NCBI GenBank assembly: GCA_002943765.1
Contig: PQWQ01000023.1
Location: 498,501 to 562,500, forward strand
Direction of reading: 5' to 3'
Source of the DNA: Psoroptes ovis
Taxonomy: Eukaryota > Arthropoda > Arachnida > Sarcoptiformes > Psoroptidae
Length of the DNA: 64,000 nucleotides
Each line of letters opens with the position of its first letter. The stretch's first letter is position 1. Made by a program: the position numbers and the translations under genes. Below the pieces are notes generated by a model that was not told where the DNA came from, made no database searches, and saw only the letters and a list, made by a program, of their open reading frames with translations. Positions 47,041-60,332 of this stretch are shown here, in pieces.

Positions 47041-48252
47041 CTTCAAAAATTTTATTTTAGTTCAAGTGAATATTCTTGACGTTTATTGTATCAATATTTT
47101 GTAGCATATATTCACGGTTATTATTGAATATTGAAAAATTCGTAGAATTATAATGTTTGATATTGAATCTTTTCAAATAGCTGCAAATTTATTATTTTTA
47201 TTTTTTTGAAAAATTTCTATTCGAAATCAAATCTAAATTCAGGCCAATGATTATGGGCGAAATTTGAACTATATTTTTAAAAAAAGAGAAAAGAGATTGA
47301 AAATATAAAAATTTAGATCAAAATAACTAAAATATCACAAAATTAATCAATAAATATGGCACAGTAAATAAATAAATTTAATTGATGATGTCTGGTGGCT
47401 GTCAAAGAAATAAAATGAAACACAAATCATTGTGTTCTCATTATCAGGGACAATTGGGAATATTTAAATGAAGGGGGAGGAAAAAGATTAATTAATTGCA
47501 CAGCACAGCAAACAAAAGAAAAAAACAAATAAATACATTTAATTGTTAAAAAAAAAACAAATTGATTAATTAGAAAATGATGGATCGATGATTGTTTGCT
47601 GTTGTTTCGATTTGTTTTATTGATGAAAAATGTTTTGTTTTCAATTCATCTCATATCATTGATGAATTAAACATGAATCAAACACACACACACAAATTGA
47701 TGACTGAAAAATTTTTCAAAAAAAATGAGAGAAAATGACATTAAAATGTTAAAATTCATTGATCATTGAACATTGAAGACTGAAAGAGAGAAAAATTTCA
47801 CAAAAAACCAAAGACTTGAATCAATTTTTTTTGATTAATTTATGTTCAATTTGATACAAATTTTCAATTGTTTTTGATCGTATTTCGTATTTAAATGTTT
47901 GTTGAGTATTTTTTCACATAAATAAATAAATAATCATTTGTTAAGAAATTATTCTTCATTCAAAAAAAAAAAAAAAAACCAACGAAAAACTTCTGGAAAT
48001 TTTCTCCTTTTCTTTCTTTCATTCTTCTTCACAAAACATTCGATAATCGAATGCAATTTTTCATCATTTATTTCATTTCACTGCAAAAATACCACTACTA
48101 CTTTTACGATTGCAGAAATAAAAAATTGCACGACCTCGACCATTCTTTGGCTACTGTTAATCATGCCACTACTACATTTATAAAAAAAAAAATTGGCCTT
48201 CTGTTTACATGAAACAAAAAAAAAATTCTTGATCAAACCACTACACAGTGAG

Positions 48253-48320
48253 TGACGAGATTTTTTCGTCGCTGCTTTTTAGCTGAAAACCTGCCAAACC
48301 CGAGTGTAGCTCGGGCTTTT
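48253..48320. promoter_or_regulatory. GC-richer patch with two hairpins upstream of SPOP
   Basis: GACGAGATTTTTTCGTCG and CCCGAG-TGTAG-CTCGGG hairpins lie within 65 bp in otherwise AT-rich DNA, about 1.4 kb upstream of the SPOP ATG. A promoter or short structured RNA is possible; nothing decides which. Confidence 0.3.
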
Positions 48321-49755
48321 TGAATGAATTAAAAGGGAGAAATGATAGCTTTGACTGCAAATTTGGGAAAACACCAAGACTATTAGATTGTGATGAATAA
48401 CAACATCAAAACAATAAAATCAAATAAAATTGAATATAAACAAATTCAAGCAAGCAAGCAAACAACCACACCAATTTTCACCATTGAATTTTTTTATTGA
48501 ACAGCAATGAATTAACTAAATATTGGAATTAACTTTACTTGATGTGTCGTCGTCGTCGTCGTCGTTGTGTTAAGTGGTAATGATAAAAAATATTGCTATA
48601 AATGATCATAACGATGAGGATGATGGTTGGCCTTTCAAAAAAAAGAAGAGGTCAAACATGATACACAATGTTTTAGAGATCGTTTGGTTTGTTGAATACA
48701 TGCGTGTTCAATACAAACGACGAGTGAGGATTTCTTCAATTTTTCATTTTTGAATGAAATTAAGAAGCGCGCATTATCACAAATATGTTCAACAACAAAC
48801 AACACACACACATTAAAACTAATTTTAGAACAGAATTCATTATTATTGATATTCAATTGTGTCCACCATTGTAAACATATTATTATTAAACAACAAATGG
48901 TAAAATAATAAGAAGCTATACGACCAGATTTCGAGGACAATTTTTTTTTCGCTCAATATTTTCTTAATGTATTAAGATGAATAAGTAAAAAAAAAAAAAG
49001 TCAAAGATTAGTGAAGAATAACAATTGAAATTCTTACAAATAAAAATTCAGGTAAAACCACCCAAAAATTAAGGATCAAAAAGTCAAAAATGATGCGCAA
49101 AACATACAAGGGTGAACTTTGAGAATTCATAAAAATTATCAAAGACAAATAAAGGAATCTGGATAATTCAAAAAAAATAATCGAAAAATTGTAATCGAAA
49201 AAGAAGATTCACCTTTTCATGAAGGGCATGACACTTTCGCCTGTTATTTTTCTATTTTTGCAGACGACAAAAAAAAAACATAAACAAACAACTAGCATCC
49301 CTCTCCTACTCCTCCTCCTCCTCTCATTGCAAAACTTAAATTATTATTGTTATTATTATCACCAGCATCATTAAACTATGGTTGCGGTCAATCACAACGT
49401 GAACCCAAAAAAATGAAAAAATAAATAACAGCCAAAAAAAACTAACCAAACAGCTCTTTTTGCAAGCTTTAAATCATGTAAATGTGAATTATACACACAA
49501 AAAACACAAATGGAAAAATGACTAAAGTTGAATGTTCTTATAACTGCTCTATCTGTGTGTGTGCATGTTTGTGGCAGCTATTTATTACTGCTGCTATTGC
49601 TATTGATTCAATCAATCATCCAACAAAAATTTTTATTTTAACAAAAACAACAGAAAAAAACATCCAAAAAAATACTAAAAATAAATAAATAAATTTCTAT
49701 GGATCTGTAAAATACATTATTGAAATAATAAAAAAATAGAAATCATTGCTATATA

Positions 49756-49836
49756 TTAGGATGTCCGGAAAGTTATGGCCGATTTTCATGAACAACTTCG
49801 ATTGATTAAGCCGAATGAACTTTACGGACAACCTGA
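49756..49836. mobile_element. Palindromic TA-MITE, copy 16 (type A, forward)
   Basis: TA flanks at 49754-49755 and 49837-49838. Termini TTAGGATGTCCGGAAAG and TTTACGGACAACCTGA. Confidence 0.86.
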
Positions 49837-50081
49837 TATTTTTGTGTGTATTCATTTTTGATTATAAAAAAAATGATCAAAAATAAAATAAAGCACAAAA
49901 CAAAGAATTGAAATGAACTCTACTGAACTTTTACACACTCATACACTCCAATAGAGATTTACTCATGAAAATCGATTCAATTCAATTGAATTTTCATCGA
50001 TTTTAATGCTTATACATTGTTGATAAACGTTGAATGAAACATCTTGAAGATTTTTTTTTGATATTTTTTTTCTTGGAAACC

Positions 50082-50108
50082 AAAAAAAAAAAAAAAAAAA
50101 AAAAAAAA
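50082..50108. repeat. Poly-A run (27 nt)
   Basis: Uninterrupted A homopolymer. No retroposed gene was recognised next to it. Confidence 0.85.
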
Positions 50109-50628
50109 TTCTCAGAAGATTTGGTAAAATAAAATATCGTAGGGGCTATAGTTGTTTCAGCAAAATTTTATATTTTTTGAGTCACACAAAAGGCCCAGAA
50201 AAAAAATGGAAATTTGCATTTGAAAAAAAATGAATGAATCAAATAAATGAGAACAATCAAAATTTATGAGGAGGATAAGGTCAAGGTACACACACAAACG
50301 CACACAGTTTTGAATATTTCAACATATTTTTTCATTTCAAAATTTTATTTGATTCATTTCATTTTGATGGCTTAACACACACACACAATTGTAATAGACA
50401 ACAGACACAGACACACCTCTCTCTTTTTTTTCTGTGTTTGTATCGTTTCAAAAAGTTTTATGGAAAATAAAATCATTGATACAAATTAAATTCATTATTT
50501 TCTATCATATCATACGCATACGTATTATATTTGAGGTTGAGGTCAGGACATTTTTTTTTTGCGCAAAAAAAATTTAAACAAACATATGTGCAATCAATGT
50601 ACCATTTTTTCCAGTGTAATTTTTACAA

Positions 50629-50710
50629 TTAGGTTGTCCAAAAAGTTCTGGGCGATTTTCATGAGTAACTCTCGATTGATTAAGCGGAATGAACTTTTCG
50701 GACAACCTAA
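50629..50710. mobile_element. Palindromic MITE, copy 17 (type A, forward)
   Basis: Termini TTAGGTTGTCCAAAAAG and CTTTTCGGACAACCTAA, with TA on the right (50711-50712) only. Confidence 0.87.
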
Positions 50711-51472
50711 TACAATATTTCTCAATGAGAAAATATATGCATTAATTGGAAAAAATTAATTAAAAATTTAGAAAAAAAAAATACCTGAAAATTTCAAATC
50801 AAAATCTATCAAATTTAAGGCAAAAAAAAAATCATTCAAATTTTTCAATCAACTGATGATGATTGGTTAACATTTTGTTTGGATTTGATTTAATTTACTT
50901 TTCATTGAATCAAATGTGATTCATAAACGTGTAGTCACCATCAGTCATTATAATCATCGATGGCAACAACATTATTGAATGAAAATTTTTATGTATCATC
51001 AAAATGAAAAATAACAAAATAGAAAAACACAAAAACACTTAGAAATTTTAGAAAAAAAAGAGAACATGTCCCCAATAATTCACCACCACCACCACCATCA
51101 CCACCATCATCACCACACACCATTTTATCCACCAACATCATCAATATGATACTTATATCTATTGGTGGAAAAATAAAAATATGACTATGACTAATGAGGT
51201 CATGTCGTTTTACATGGTGTGTGTGTGTGTGTGTACGAGTGTTTATGTTATAAGCTACTTATAAACACACAACAAATAAATAGAAAAAAAACAAAACAAA
51301 ACAAATGAACACATGGCATGGCCTATCTCTCTCTCTCTCGCTTGCTTTGTGTATACATGTTTCATAGCTCTCAACTGACAAAAATCCAGATCGGCGATCC
51401 CAATTTGTTAATCAACATCACCATCATCAAACAAATAATCAAAACCATTTTAGTCTAGAATCATATCCGAAA

Positions 51473-51553
51473 ATGGTTGTCCGAAAAGTTCATTCGGCTT
51501 AATAACAATGGAGTTGCTCATAAAAATCGGCCAGAACTTTCAGGACGACCAAA
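51473..51553. mobile_element. Palindromic MITE, copy 18 (type A, reverse, decayed)
   Basis: Left terminus TGGTTGTCCGAAAAG. The right end is degraded (CAGGACGACCAAA). The reverse core CATTCGGCTTAATAACAATG is clear. Confidence 0.82.
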
Positions 51554-51944
51554 TAAATAAAATAAAATAAGTTACAACAAAATTGATTTGAAAATATTGT
51601 TCTAAATAATAATTTGGTTTTCTCATACAGTAAATTATTAGTGGAAAATTGGTACACTCAAATATCAATGAAAAATGATTAATAAATAAATACAAGAATA
51701 TATTTCATTTCAATGGAACAATTTAAAAGAAAATTTTCGAGCAAAATGATATTGAAATATTTGAAAAAAATCCTTGGATTTATCGTTTAATTTCAAAAAA
51801 ATTTCAAAATGAAATTTCCATTGAAAATAAAGGGAAAAAATAAATAAAATAATTGTGAATTATTTGTGAAATTTACAAATGATTATTATTATTATTATTT
51901 CCTTTGGAGAAAGAATAATAATAAAAATTTTATTATTGGAAATA

Positions 51945-52024
51945 TTAGGTTGTCCGAAAAGTTCATTCAGCTTTATCAATAGAGTTATTCATGAAAATTG
52001 GCCAGAACTTTATGGACAACCTAA
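51945..52024. mobile_element. Palindromic TA-MITE, copy 19 (type A, reverse)
   Basis: TA flanks at 51943-51944 and 52025-52026. The core has a few changes (CATTCAGCTTTATCAATAG). Confidence 0.87.
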
Positions 52025-52336
52025 TATTAAAAGTAATGCGTTCAGATTATTTTCAATATTTCAAAAAAAAAAAAAAATTTGAAATCAAATCATACGTCAT
52101 TGAAAATACAATCTGCATTCAATTTGAGTGTATGGAATGGGTTTAATTTTGATTTGTTTTTCTTTGAATTGAAATATTTTCATTTTTTGAAGTTCAACTA
52201 CCAAACAAAACAAAATGAATGAAAACTATTGTAATCAATGTCAACGAAAATTATCTGAAAATGAAAACACTTGCATAAATAACAATCATTAAAATAATAA
52301 TAAATGAAATCGTTGAATGAAATATAAATTTAAATA

Positions 52337-52418
52337 TTAGATTGTTCGAAAAGTTTTGACCGATTTTCATGAGCAACTCTATTGTGATTAAGCGGGATGA
52401 ACTTTTCGGACAACCTAA
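52337..52418. mobile_element. Palindromic TA-MITE, copy 20 (type A, forward)
   Basis: TA flanks at 52335-52336 and 52419-52420. The core is near consensus; the left terminus has a change (ATTGTTCGAAAAG). Confidence 0.88.
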
Positions 52419-54100
52419 TATATAAAAAAATTGAAATTTCATCATTTTTTTTTCTCTGGTGGTAAATCATAACAACCAACAACAACAGCGCAGACATAAT
52501 CTCTGACTATTTATACAATACGACCTTGTTGCGATCGTTGGTGTTTGATGTTGTTGCTGCTGTCATTAGATAATGGTTGCCACCGTCTACAATTATTTCG
52601 AATGACTTAATTCTATTTCTTAACTCTGTGATAAAAACTTAATTCTAAGTATTAAATACAATGGTTAAAATTAGCTTAATCAATCAAAAAATTGGAATTA
52701 AGAAAATCAATACAACATACAATTAATCAGGACGCAACACAAAAAAAAAATTTAATAAAGATTTCAACAATAATATTTAATCAATGATACATCAACCATT
52801 GATTTTTATAAGGCGAAACATGTTAATTTTTATTAATATACAGAAAAAAAACAAGGATTCGAATCACAAAATTTGTAAAAACAAAACAAAAAATTGATCA
52901 AATTCATAGTTTTATTATTATTATTTACTGCAATATAGAATTGATATCAACATTTCAATGTGAACAAACACACACAAAAACATATACACCGAAAAAAACC
53001 AAGAAAAACAGAGCGACATGAAATGAAAAAAAAAATGAATTATTATATAAAACCTTGAGATTTTTTCTCCGTAACCTTCAATTTGAATATCACAAAACAA
53101 AACAAAAAAAAGTCTATTTCAGATTCAAAAGATACAAATGAATTTTTTGAACAGGGAAAAAAATAATGATTGAATGAATGAATGAATGGCAAAATAATAA
53201 CAAAACAAAAACATAAAATAAAATAATATAAACACAGCAACAAATGAAACAAAATATTTGAAATGAAATAAAATAAAATAATCGATTTGGCAGAGAAATT
53301 GAATTGAAATAATAAAAAAAAACAATCACACTTTAGATTAAAACAAAATCAAAAAATCAAAAATACAAAATATCAAATAAACAAAATTTAAACAAGGATG
53401 ATATTAAACAACAACAAATTGAATTCATATTAAAACACACGACGATGTCAATGAATTTTATTGTTTTTTTTTTCAATTTCAAATAATCAGTTGACGATTG
53501 ATCAAGACACAAACACACAACGCATACACAAACATATAGATTAAAATGGACAAATGTTGTAATTCGAAATTCGAACATTTTTTTTTTTTCGAATTCACAA
53601 AATGTTCGAATTTCGAATTTGATGAGAAATTTCCTTGTAAATTTGGAAGAAAAACTTTGAAGATTTTTGAATTTTTTTTTTCTTGAAAAAATAATTTTGT
53701 TCAAAATTTAAATTTTTTTAAATCATTTCATTTACAATATGAACAAATGAACACAACAAATGCAACAACAACAACACCTGTCGATAACCTTGATTCGAGG
53801 TTTAAATTTGAAATCATTAATTTTTTCATTTAAAAAATTTCGATGCAAATGATGATTTATTGTTGCTGATGTTTGTCGTAGTTATTGCTGCTGCTGTTGT
53901 TCAATGATGTTTAGGCGACATTTTGTGTTGTTGGCAAACACGATGGAGTTAAGAATTGATAACAAAAACAACAGAACAAAATCGAAAATATTTTAAAATC
54001 TATGGACTCACCTTAAAATTCATGAAATACTTGAATTTTAGTTCTGAATTCTTGAATTCTTCAATGATGAATCAATTGAATTGACTGAATGATGAATCAA

Positions 54101-57082
54101 AATAACAAAAAACAAAAAATTTTAATTTTTCACATGACAAAAAAAATCAAAGAATCGATGCGCGTCAAACGACGTCAAGATATCAAATGATTTGTGATGA
54201 AAAAAAGATTCGAATCGAATGTAAAATGTTTACCGCATAAAAAAGAAAAAAAAATGAAAGAGAAGCATTAAAAAATGAGAAAAAGAGAAAAAAAGAAGAA
54301 AATCGATATCACTATCGTTGCTGCTACTAGTTTTTGTCACTTGAAAATTGTGAAAAATTTCTAGCAGTCAATAAAATAGAGAGAAATTGATGAAACGAAA
54401 AACTAGCAAAAATCGATAGTTTCGGTTATCACTTGAAAGAGGAAAAAAAATTCGAAAATTCGAATTTTCGAATTCTTTTGTTCTCTGGAATTCTTTTGTC
54501 TTTTGTTTGAATAAATAATGGCAATTCTTGGAATTTGGCTCCGAAAACCGCGATTTTCCCGGTAAAATCAATAATTTCGCAACAAAAATCTATTCAAAAT
54601 TCATATTTAAAACAATTTGGATCATTGTTTTACGAAATAATCGTTGAAAAATGAAACAAAATTCGGTCAAATCATGACTATGACAACGATTTTGACAGCA
54701 TATGAATGAAATGAAATGAAATAAAGAAAAAATGATCAACAACCTCAATAAATAAATAATAATAATAATAGTGATGATGGTGATAATAATGTGTTCAAAC
54801 AAACAAATATGCATAGTTTTTGATATGAAATAATGATAATATCATTAATAATAATAATAATAATAACAAAGAGAAAATCCCTGAACTAGATATTGTCAAA
54901 TATGGAATATGATGATGAATTTTCTTCAAAAAAAAAAAAAAAAATATTATTATTAAGAGCGAATAAATACAAATTAAGTAAAAAGAAATTAATTTATAAT
55001 TTATTATAAATGAAAAATTACAACATTTGAAAAATTCATAAAGAATTTACGTAATTTTAAATGATTACATCAACAGCATTTTATAATTGTTCATTTTTTT
55101 TCTTCAAATATTGAATCGTATTGATTGTATTGTATCATCATTTGGAAGCAAAGAATCTTATTTTTTCAAATGGACTAAATCTTTGAAAAAAAATGAAAAA
55201 TGTTTTCTGTTCCAATTTAGGGTTCTAATTTTAAAACAACAACAAACAAAAAAAAAATCAATTAAATCCTATTTTTATTTAGGTTTTCTTTTTTCTAGCC
55301 TTAAAATACATTTCAATTTAATGAAAAAACCAAAGAAGAAGAAGTTGAAAAAAATAGAATGAAATTAACTCATCATCATTTCATCATATCATCATTATAA
55401 TAATAATTATTATATTTGGTATTTGTTCTATTTTGAAATATCTTCAAATGAAAATTATTATTATTATTATTATTATTATGACACTTGAATACAATGAATA
55501 TGAGAAGAAACGAAAAACAAGTCAATTTATTTATATTTTAAAATTCAAGAAAATGAAAAATAATACAAAAATAATAATGATACTGAAATCTGAATGTGTA
55601 TGAATGAATAGCATAAAATTTAAAATCTTTTAGATTTTGAAAAATTCGAAATGAAGAAAAATCAAAAAAGATTTGAATTGAAATTTTAAAGAAAAAATTA
55701 GGATTTTCGCCACCATCTTTGAAAAAATTTACTTTTCATAACTATGACAAACAATGATATTATTATTAATAACGAATACACACACACATGAATGATGTGT
55801 GTGATAAGAAGCATAAATTTATCATCATCAAAACATGTATGTATAACCTTTATATATTTGGTTGTCCGAAAAATTCTTGCCAATTTTTCAATAAAATTTC
55901 CAACGATAAACCCGGTAAAAATTTTCCGGACAACCTTTATATATTGTCTCTACTGTGAAATAAGAAAAAATCGTTTTGTTTTTTTTAGTTTTTAGTTTTG
56001 GAAAATTGTACCAAATTTTCTCGGTGGATATAAATATAAATTCATCATTATTATTTGTTACATTCATTATAATGTAAAAATGAATAAATGAATGGAAGAA
56101 AAAAAGCAGTACTGAAATACCAATATATGAAAATAATAATAGCAAGCAATAATATAAATAACAGCAACAAAAGATAATCGACAACACAATTGAATTTCAG
56201 GTCAAAAATTTATTTATACCTTTTTTTTGCTTAGTTTTATTTTTGATATTTTTTTCTTTTTTGATTTATCTATGATTTTAGGTTAAAATTGAATTCATTG
56301 AAATTCAAAGAAGAAAAAAATCATTTCGCTGAATCATATTTGAGCATTTTTAAATACATGGAACATCAATTGGATTATCCTTTAATTATTTAATGTCAAT
56401 CAAGAATATACGAATCATCCATAGAATATTCGTTTTTAGCTCAAGAAATAATAATTCATAATGAATTGAAAAAAAATCGATTTTCAGAATGAAAACAGAT
56501 CGAATATATGTGATTTGATCTTTTTCATTGAATATTTTTCATTTTTCATTTACGAATTTCAAATTCAATTGTCCTTGCCCTGTATATATCTATCTATCTA
56601 TATATAAGTAAGTTTCCATACATATTACAAAATAGTTTTTTTGTTGTAATATCTCAAAAACATAATGAAAACATTTTCAAAAATATTTGAAAATTTAGAA
56701 AAACACCGTTATATATTAGCGTGTGTGTGTGTGTGTATGTTTATACTGATGATATTTTAGTATAGTAAACATAGAAATACAAATAAATAAATAAATAATC
56801 ATAACAATAAGCCTCAATTTTGACCCCGACCTCAATAATAATTGAAAAAGCAACTATGTGTGTGTATGTATTTGTGATAAACGAAGAGACACTGAATTTA
56901 AAACTATTTTTTTTCTAATTTCAAAAATTTAGACATTGCGTGGTGTTCTTTTTTTTTGAATGGATCGGGGACCTAGAATTAACAATCGAACCACACAATA
57001 CGAAATCAAGGTTCAAGGTTCAAATTTTAGTAATATTTGGTTTGAATCATATGGATTTTTGGATTGGATTTGGGATCATTGA

Positions 57083-57114
<32 letters not shown>

Positions 57115-58161
57115 GACAAATGATTTATTATTTTGTGTTGTGTTTGGCATTGGAAAATAACGAAAAGGTAAATTTTTTTCCATTTATTCATTTAAATTTG
57201 ATTTAAATATTTGACCTGATCTAATTTCTAATTTCAATTCATTCATTCATTCAATCCAAAGTTTTTCATAGAGTTTAAAACCTAGAAAAGCAAACCAACC
57301 AATATTGTGAATAAATTCAATGACCTTTGGGTTTTTCAAATTTTCTCACTAATTTTTGCAAAAAAAATCAAAATCACTTTGGAAATCAAATATAATCATC
57401 ATCAGCCACACCTCTCTATGCACACATATATTTATCATATGGAAATTTATTAATCATTGATCATTGATCATCATCATCATCAGTACCGGATACAACAAAT
57501 ATTCCTTAATCAAAAACCCTAGCAAAGGATTTTTTGCTTTCAATTCCGGGTTTATTTATGGACGACCTTTTGATCAAAAAAAAAAGAAACATTTTGTCGA
57601 ATTTTCAATCAAAAAATAAAATAAAATTCAGGAAGCATAAATCTAAGCTGCTACGAAACAAATGATATCAATGGTGAATGGTGAATGACAAAAATAAAAA
57701 TAAAATAAAAAATAAAACAGCTACGACTAACAAATAATCAAGATTTTGAAAACTATTTTCAATGATTACGTAACAAGAATAATAATAATGATAATAAAAA
57801 CATTTAGGAAGGGTTAAGTGTTTTCAATATCGAAAAAGAATCAAGAACAACAACAACATCAACATCAACAGAAAAACCAAGAAATATTCATCTATTTTTC
57901 AAGACAAACATCTGTTTTTTTATACCTACGAATACCTGTATATAATAACAATTATTATCATAATTTCTATTATCCAGGAAGAGAAAATAATCGAAATAAC
58001 AACAACAACAACAGTAATAACAACTACAAACGACCGAAATTACCCGAATATATGGTATTCGAATGGTTAAATGTTGTACATTACACACACACACACACAC
58101 ACACATACATACATACCAACATTAATATATTTCAATATATATCGAAAAACATTTGTCAATA
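54101..58161. other. Non-genic region, 54.1-58.2 kb
   Basis: AT-rich simple sequence with MITE copy 21 and a T run (57088-57114). The plus-strand stretch at 57818-58160 is open in more than one frame because of CAA repeats and is not called as a gene. Confidence 0.55.
55857..55938. mobile_element. Palindromic TA-MITE, copy 21 (type B)
   Basis: Left terminus TTTGGTTGTCCGAAAAA and right terminus TTTTCCGGACAACCTTT, within TATA sequence on both sides. The arms are diverged but still complementary. Confidence 0.82.
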
Positions 58162-58530
58162 ATGATGACAGGTAGTACCAACATATCATCATCATCATGT
58201 TTGATAATAATAATAATGATTATTATTATTATTGAATATATGTTTGTTTCGAACCAATTTCAGGTAAGTTTTTAGCTTTTTTTTTACTGTTACTATTCAT
58301 TTATTATTATTTTAGTTTGTTTTTATTTGATATATTCATCACCTGGGTATTCATCTTTTTAAATGTATGTAAGTTTTCTATTAGTTTGATTGTGTTAATG
58401 ATTAGTGTGATAAATGATTTTTTTTTCTTTTCTACTTCATCAGTTCATATGTATGAAATGTGGTTCAACAGCAACAAGCGAAGAGTTACGAAGAAATATA
58501 TGTGAAAAACCTGACCAATCAACTTATTAA
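58162..58530 (+). CDS. Candidate two-exon small membrane or secreted protein
   Basis: Proposed exons 58162-58263 and 58444-58530, 62 aa. Exon 1 starts MMTGSTNISSSSC, runs into a hydrophobic segment (LIIIIMIIIIIEYMF) and ends at a consensus donor, CAG|GTAAGT, in phase 0. Exon 2 follows a strong pyrimidine-rich acceptor (TTCTTTTCTACTTCATCAG) and reads FICMKCGSTATSEELRRNIC before its stop. AATAAA follows at 58559-58564. The hydrophobic run is encoded by ATT/ATA repeats, a second frame of exon 2 is also open, and an alternative internal exon (58317-58371) exists. No homology is recognised. The coincidence of donor, acceptor, phase, stop and poly(A) signal is what supports it. Confidence 0.27.
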
Positions 58531-58558
58531 TACCTTTTTTTTCCAACGGGCAATTATT

Positions 58559-58564
58559 AATAAA
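58559..58564 (+). terminator. Candidate poly(A) signal
   Basis: AATAAA 28 nt after the TAA of the 58162-58530 candidate gene. Confidence 0.3.
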
Positions 58565-58730
58565 TTTTAATCAAATGCTATTAATCAAAAGATGGAGAGA
58601 CAACAACCGCAATATATACATATCAAATACATATATTATTAACCATAAAGATGTAAAGTGGTATTTTATCATTATGAATTTTTTCAAATGAAAATTAAAA
58701 AGAAAACAAACAATTTTCACAGAAAAAATT

Positions 58731-58811
58731 TTAGGCTGTCCGAAAAGTTCTGACCAATTTTCAATGAGCAACTATTGTGATTAAGCGGGATGAACTTTTC
58801 GGACAACCTAA
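58731..58811. mobile_element. Palindromic MITE, copy 22 (type A, forward)
   Basis: Termini TTAGGCTGTCCGAAAAG and CTTTTCGGACAACCTAA. TA on the right only (58812-58813). Confidence 0.86.
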
Positions 58812-59046
58812 TATTTCGCATTTTTTTCTGTCTCTCTCAATTATCAAATAATCAATTAATATACCTGTAAAGAATTTTGAAAAATCTTCAAAATTCCTAC
58901 CGGTATGAAAAGGATTTATTGGATAAATATAAGAAGAAGAGAAACGATTTATTTATTCGATAAATAATTGGACCAAAGAATTTGAACCAATTTCAAGAAC
59001 CGAGAACTCCGAAGAAAAAAAAATCTGCCAAAAACTACGGGGAAAA

Positions 59047-59297
59047 ATGCGTGTAATCGCCCATCATTTTTTATTATTATTATCATCATCATCAAAATCA
59101 TTCAGGTAAATTGAATTGTTCTAAATTTGTTTAAGAAAAATTTTGTTATATTTTTAACTTTGAATGAAAAAAAAAGAAAACTATTTAGACCAATTGGTTA
59201 CATGACATGGAAAAGAAAAAAAACTATTTTTACAACAACAAATCAACTTGTTAGAAGAAATTTAGAGCATAAAAAGAAGAGATTTGAAAATTCTTAA
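59047..59297 (+). CDS. Candidate small secreted basic peptide
   Basis: Proposed exons 59047-59105 and 59189-59297, 55 aa. Exon 1 encodes MRVIAHHFLLLLSSSSKSF, a signal-peptide-like start, and ends at CAG|GTAAAT, a donor type also used twice in Patj. After an 83-nt intron the frame continues RPIGYMTWKRKK and on to a basic C-terminus with RR and KKKR sites. The leucine run comes from a TTA repeat and the acceptor tract is purine-rich, so chance is likely enough to keep confidence low. No homology is recognised. Confidence 0.18.
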
Positions 59298-60248
59298 TTA
59301 CCACTGGGGTTAAATTGAATGAAAATCTGTTAACAGGTAAGATGATAAACGATTAATCTGGATCAAAGCAGATCGTTTGTATTGATCGATTCTCGATTTC
59401 CTAATGACATTGGAACGAAAGAAAAAAAAAATTCTATTGGAACACATTTTTGATTCCGGATTTGCGCCAAGAAACGAAAAAACAAACAGAACAATCGATT
59501 CGCGGAATCATTGAATGCATGGTCCATATTAGGGTTGATTGACCTTTAAATCAGCAGCGAAATATATTGTCATATTACATAATAATCAACGATTATTATC
59601 ATCATTTTTAACTGAATTTTTTTTTTTAAATTCAAAATTTAAAGCTTTAAATTATCATTATTGAATTCAATTGGATACTGTATTCGCATATCGCATACTG
59701 GATTAGTAATAATGAAATTGGGAAAATTTGAGAAAAAATAAATCAATCAAAAAATCAATTGAAAATGAATGGAATGAAACTAAACCATTGAAAAAAAATG
59801 AGATCAAATCATCAAATTTTGAAATTTTTCATTTTGATATATTTCTAAATGTGTGATCGCCCGAATGTGTGCTGTTTTACTTTACAATTATTATTATTAT
59901 CATTATTATTATTTAGTATTTATTTAGTAGGACACTCTTTCGTTTTGGATTTGGATTTTTTCTATTCAAACGCAGGTTCATTTATATGGCAAAATGAACA
60001 AGAAGAAACGAAATGAAGCTGACACAAGCTGACGCCCAATTGATGTGTGTGTGTGTGTGTAAACGTTTGTAATCATTCAGATTCATCAAATTGATCATCA
60101 TGATGATGATGATCTCAAAATCATAATCAAAGAAATTGACCAGAAAAAATGACTAAATGGTGTCATGCGTGTGTGTGTGTGCCGAAATGTTTTCGAATAC
60201 TTCTCAACCACAGATGTTTTTTTTTGGTTTTAAAAATAATAGAAAATA

Positions 60249-60332
60249 TTTAGGTTGTCCGAAAAGTTTTGGCCGATTTGCATTCAACAACTCTATCGAG
60301 ATTAAGCCGAATGAATTTTTAGGACAGCCTAA
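60249..60332. mobile_element. Palindromic TA-MITE, copy 23 (type A, forward)
   Basis: TA flanks at 60247-60248 and 60333-60334. Right terminus AGGACAGCCTAA. Confidence 0.86.

Larger units (their letters stand above)
47041..54100. other. SPOP 5' region and non-genic DNA with MITEs
   Basis: No supportable coding gene. A GC-richer patch with two small hairpins (48253-48320) could be a promoter. A consensus minus-strand donor, TTTTAAG|GTGAGTCC, at 54011 may end a distant first exon. MITE copies 16-20 lie at 49756-52418. Other content: a GTC run (48546-48566), poly-A (50082-50108), and a CAC/CAT run (51076-51112). Confidence 0.5.

Noticed and set aside
51065..51150. Micro-ORF with 12 consecutive histidines (MSPII, His run, TPFYPPTSSI)
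   Set aside because: Produced by a CAC/CAT microsatellite; no splice sites, leader or conservation evidence.
57818..58162. 114-codon plus-strand ORF rich in Q, N and TH repeats
   Set aside because: More than one frame of the stretch is open because of CAA and CA repeats, and it begins with a GTG; no domain is visible.
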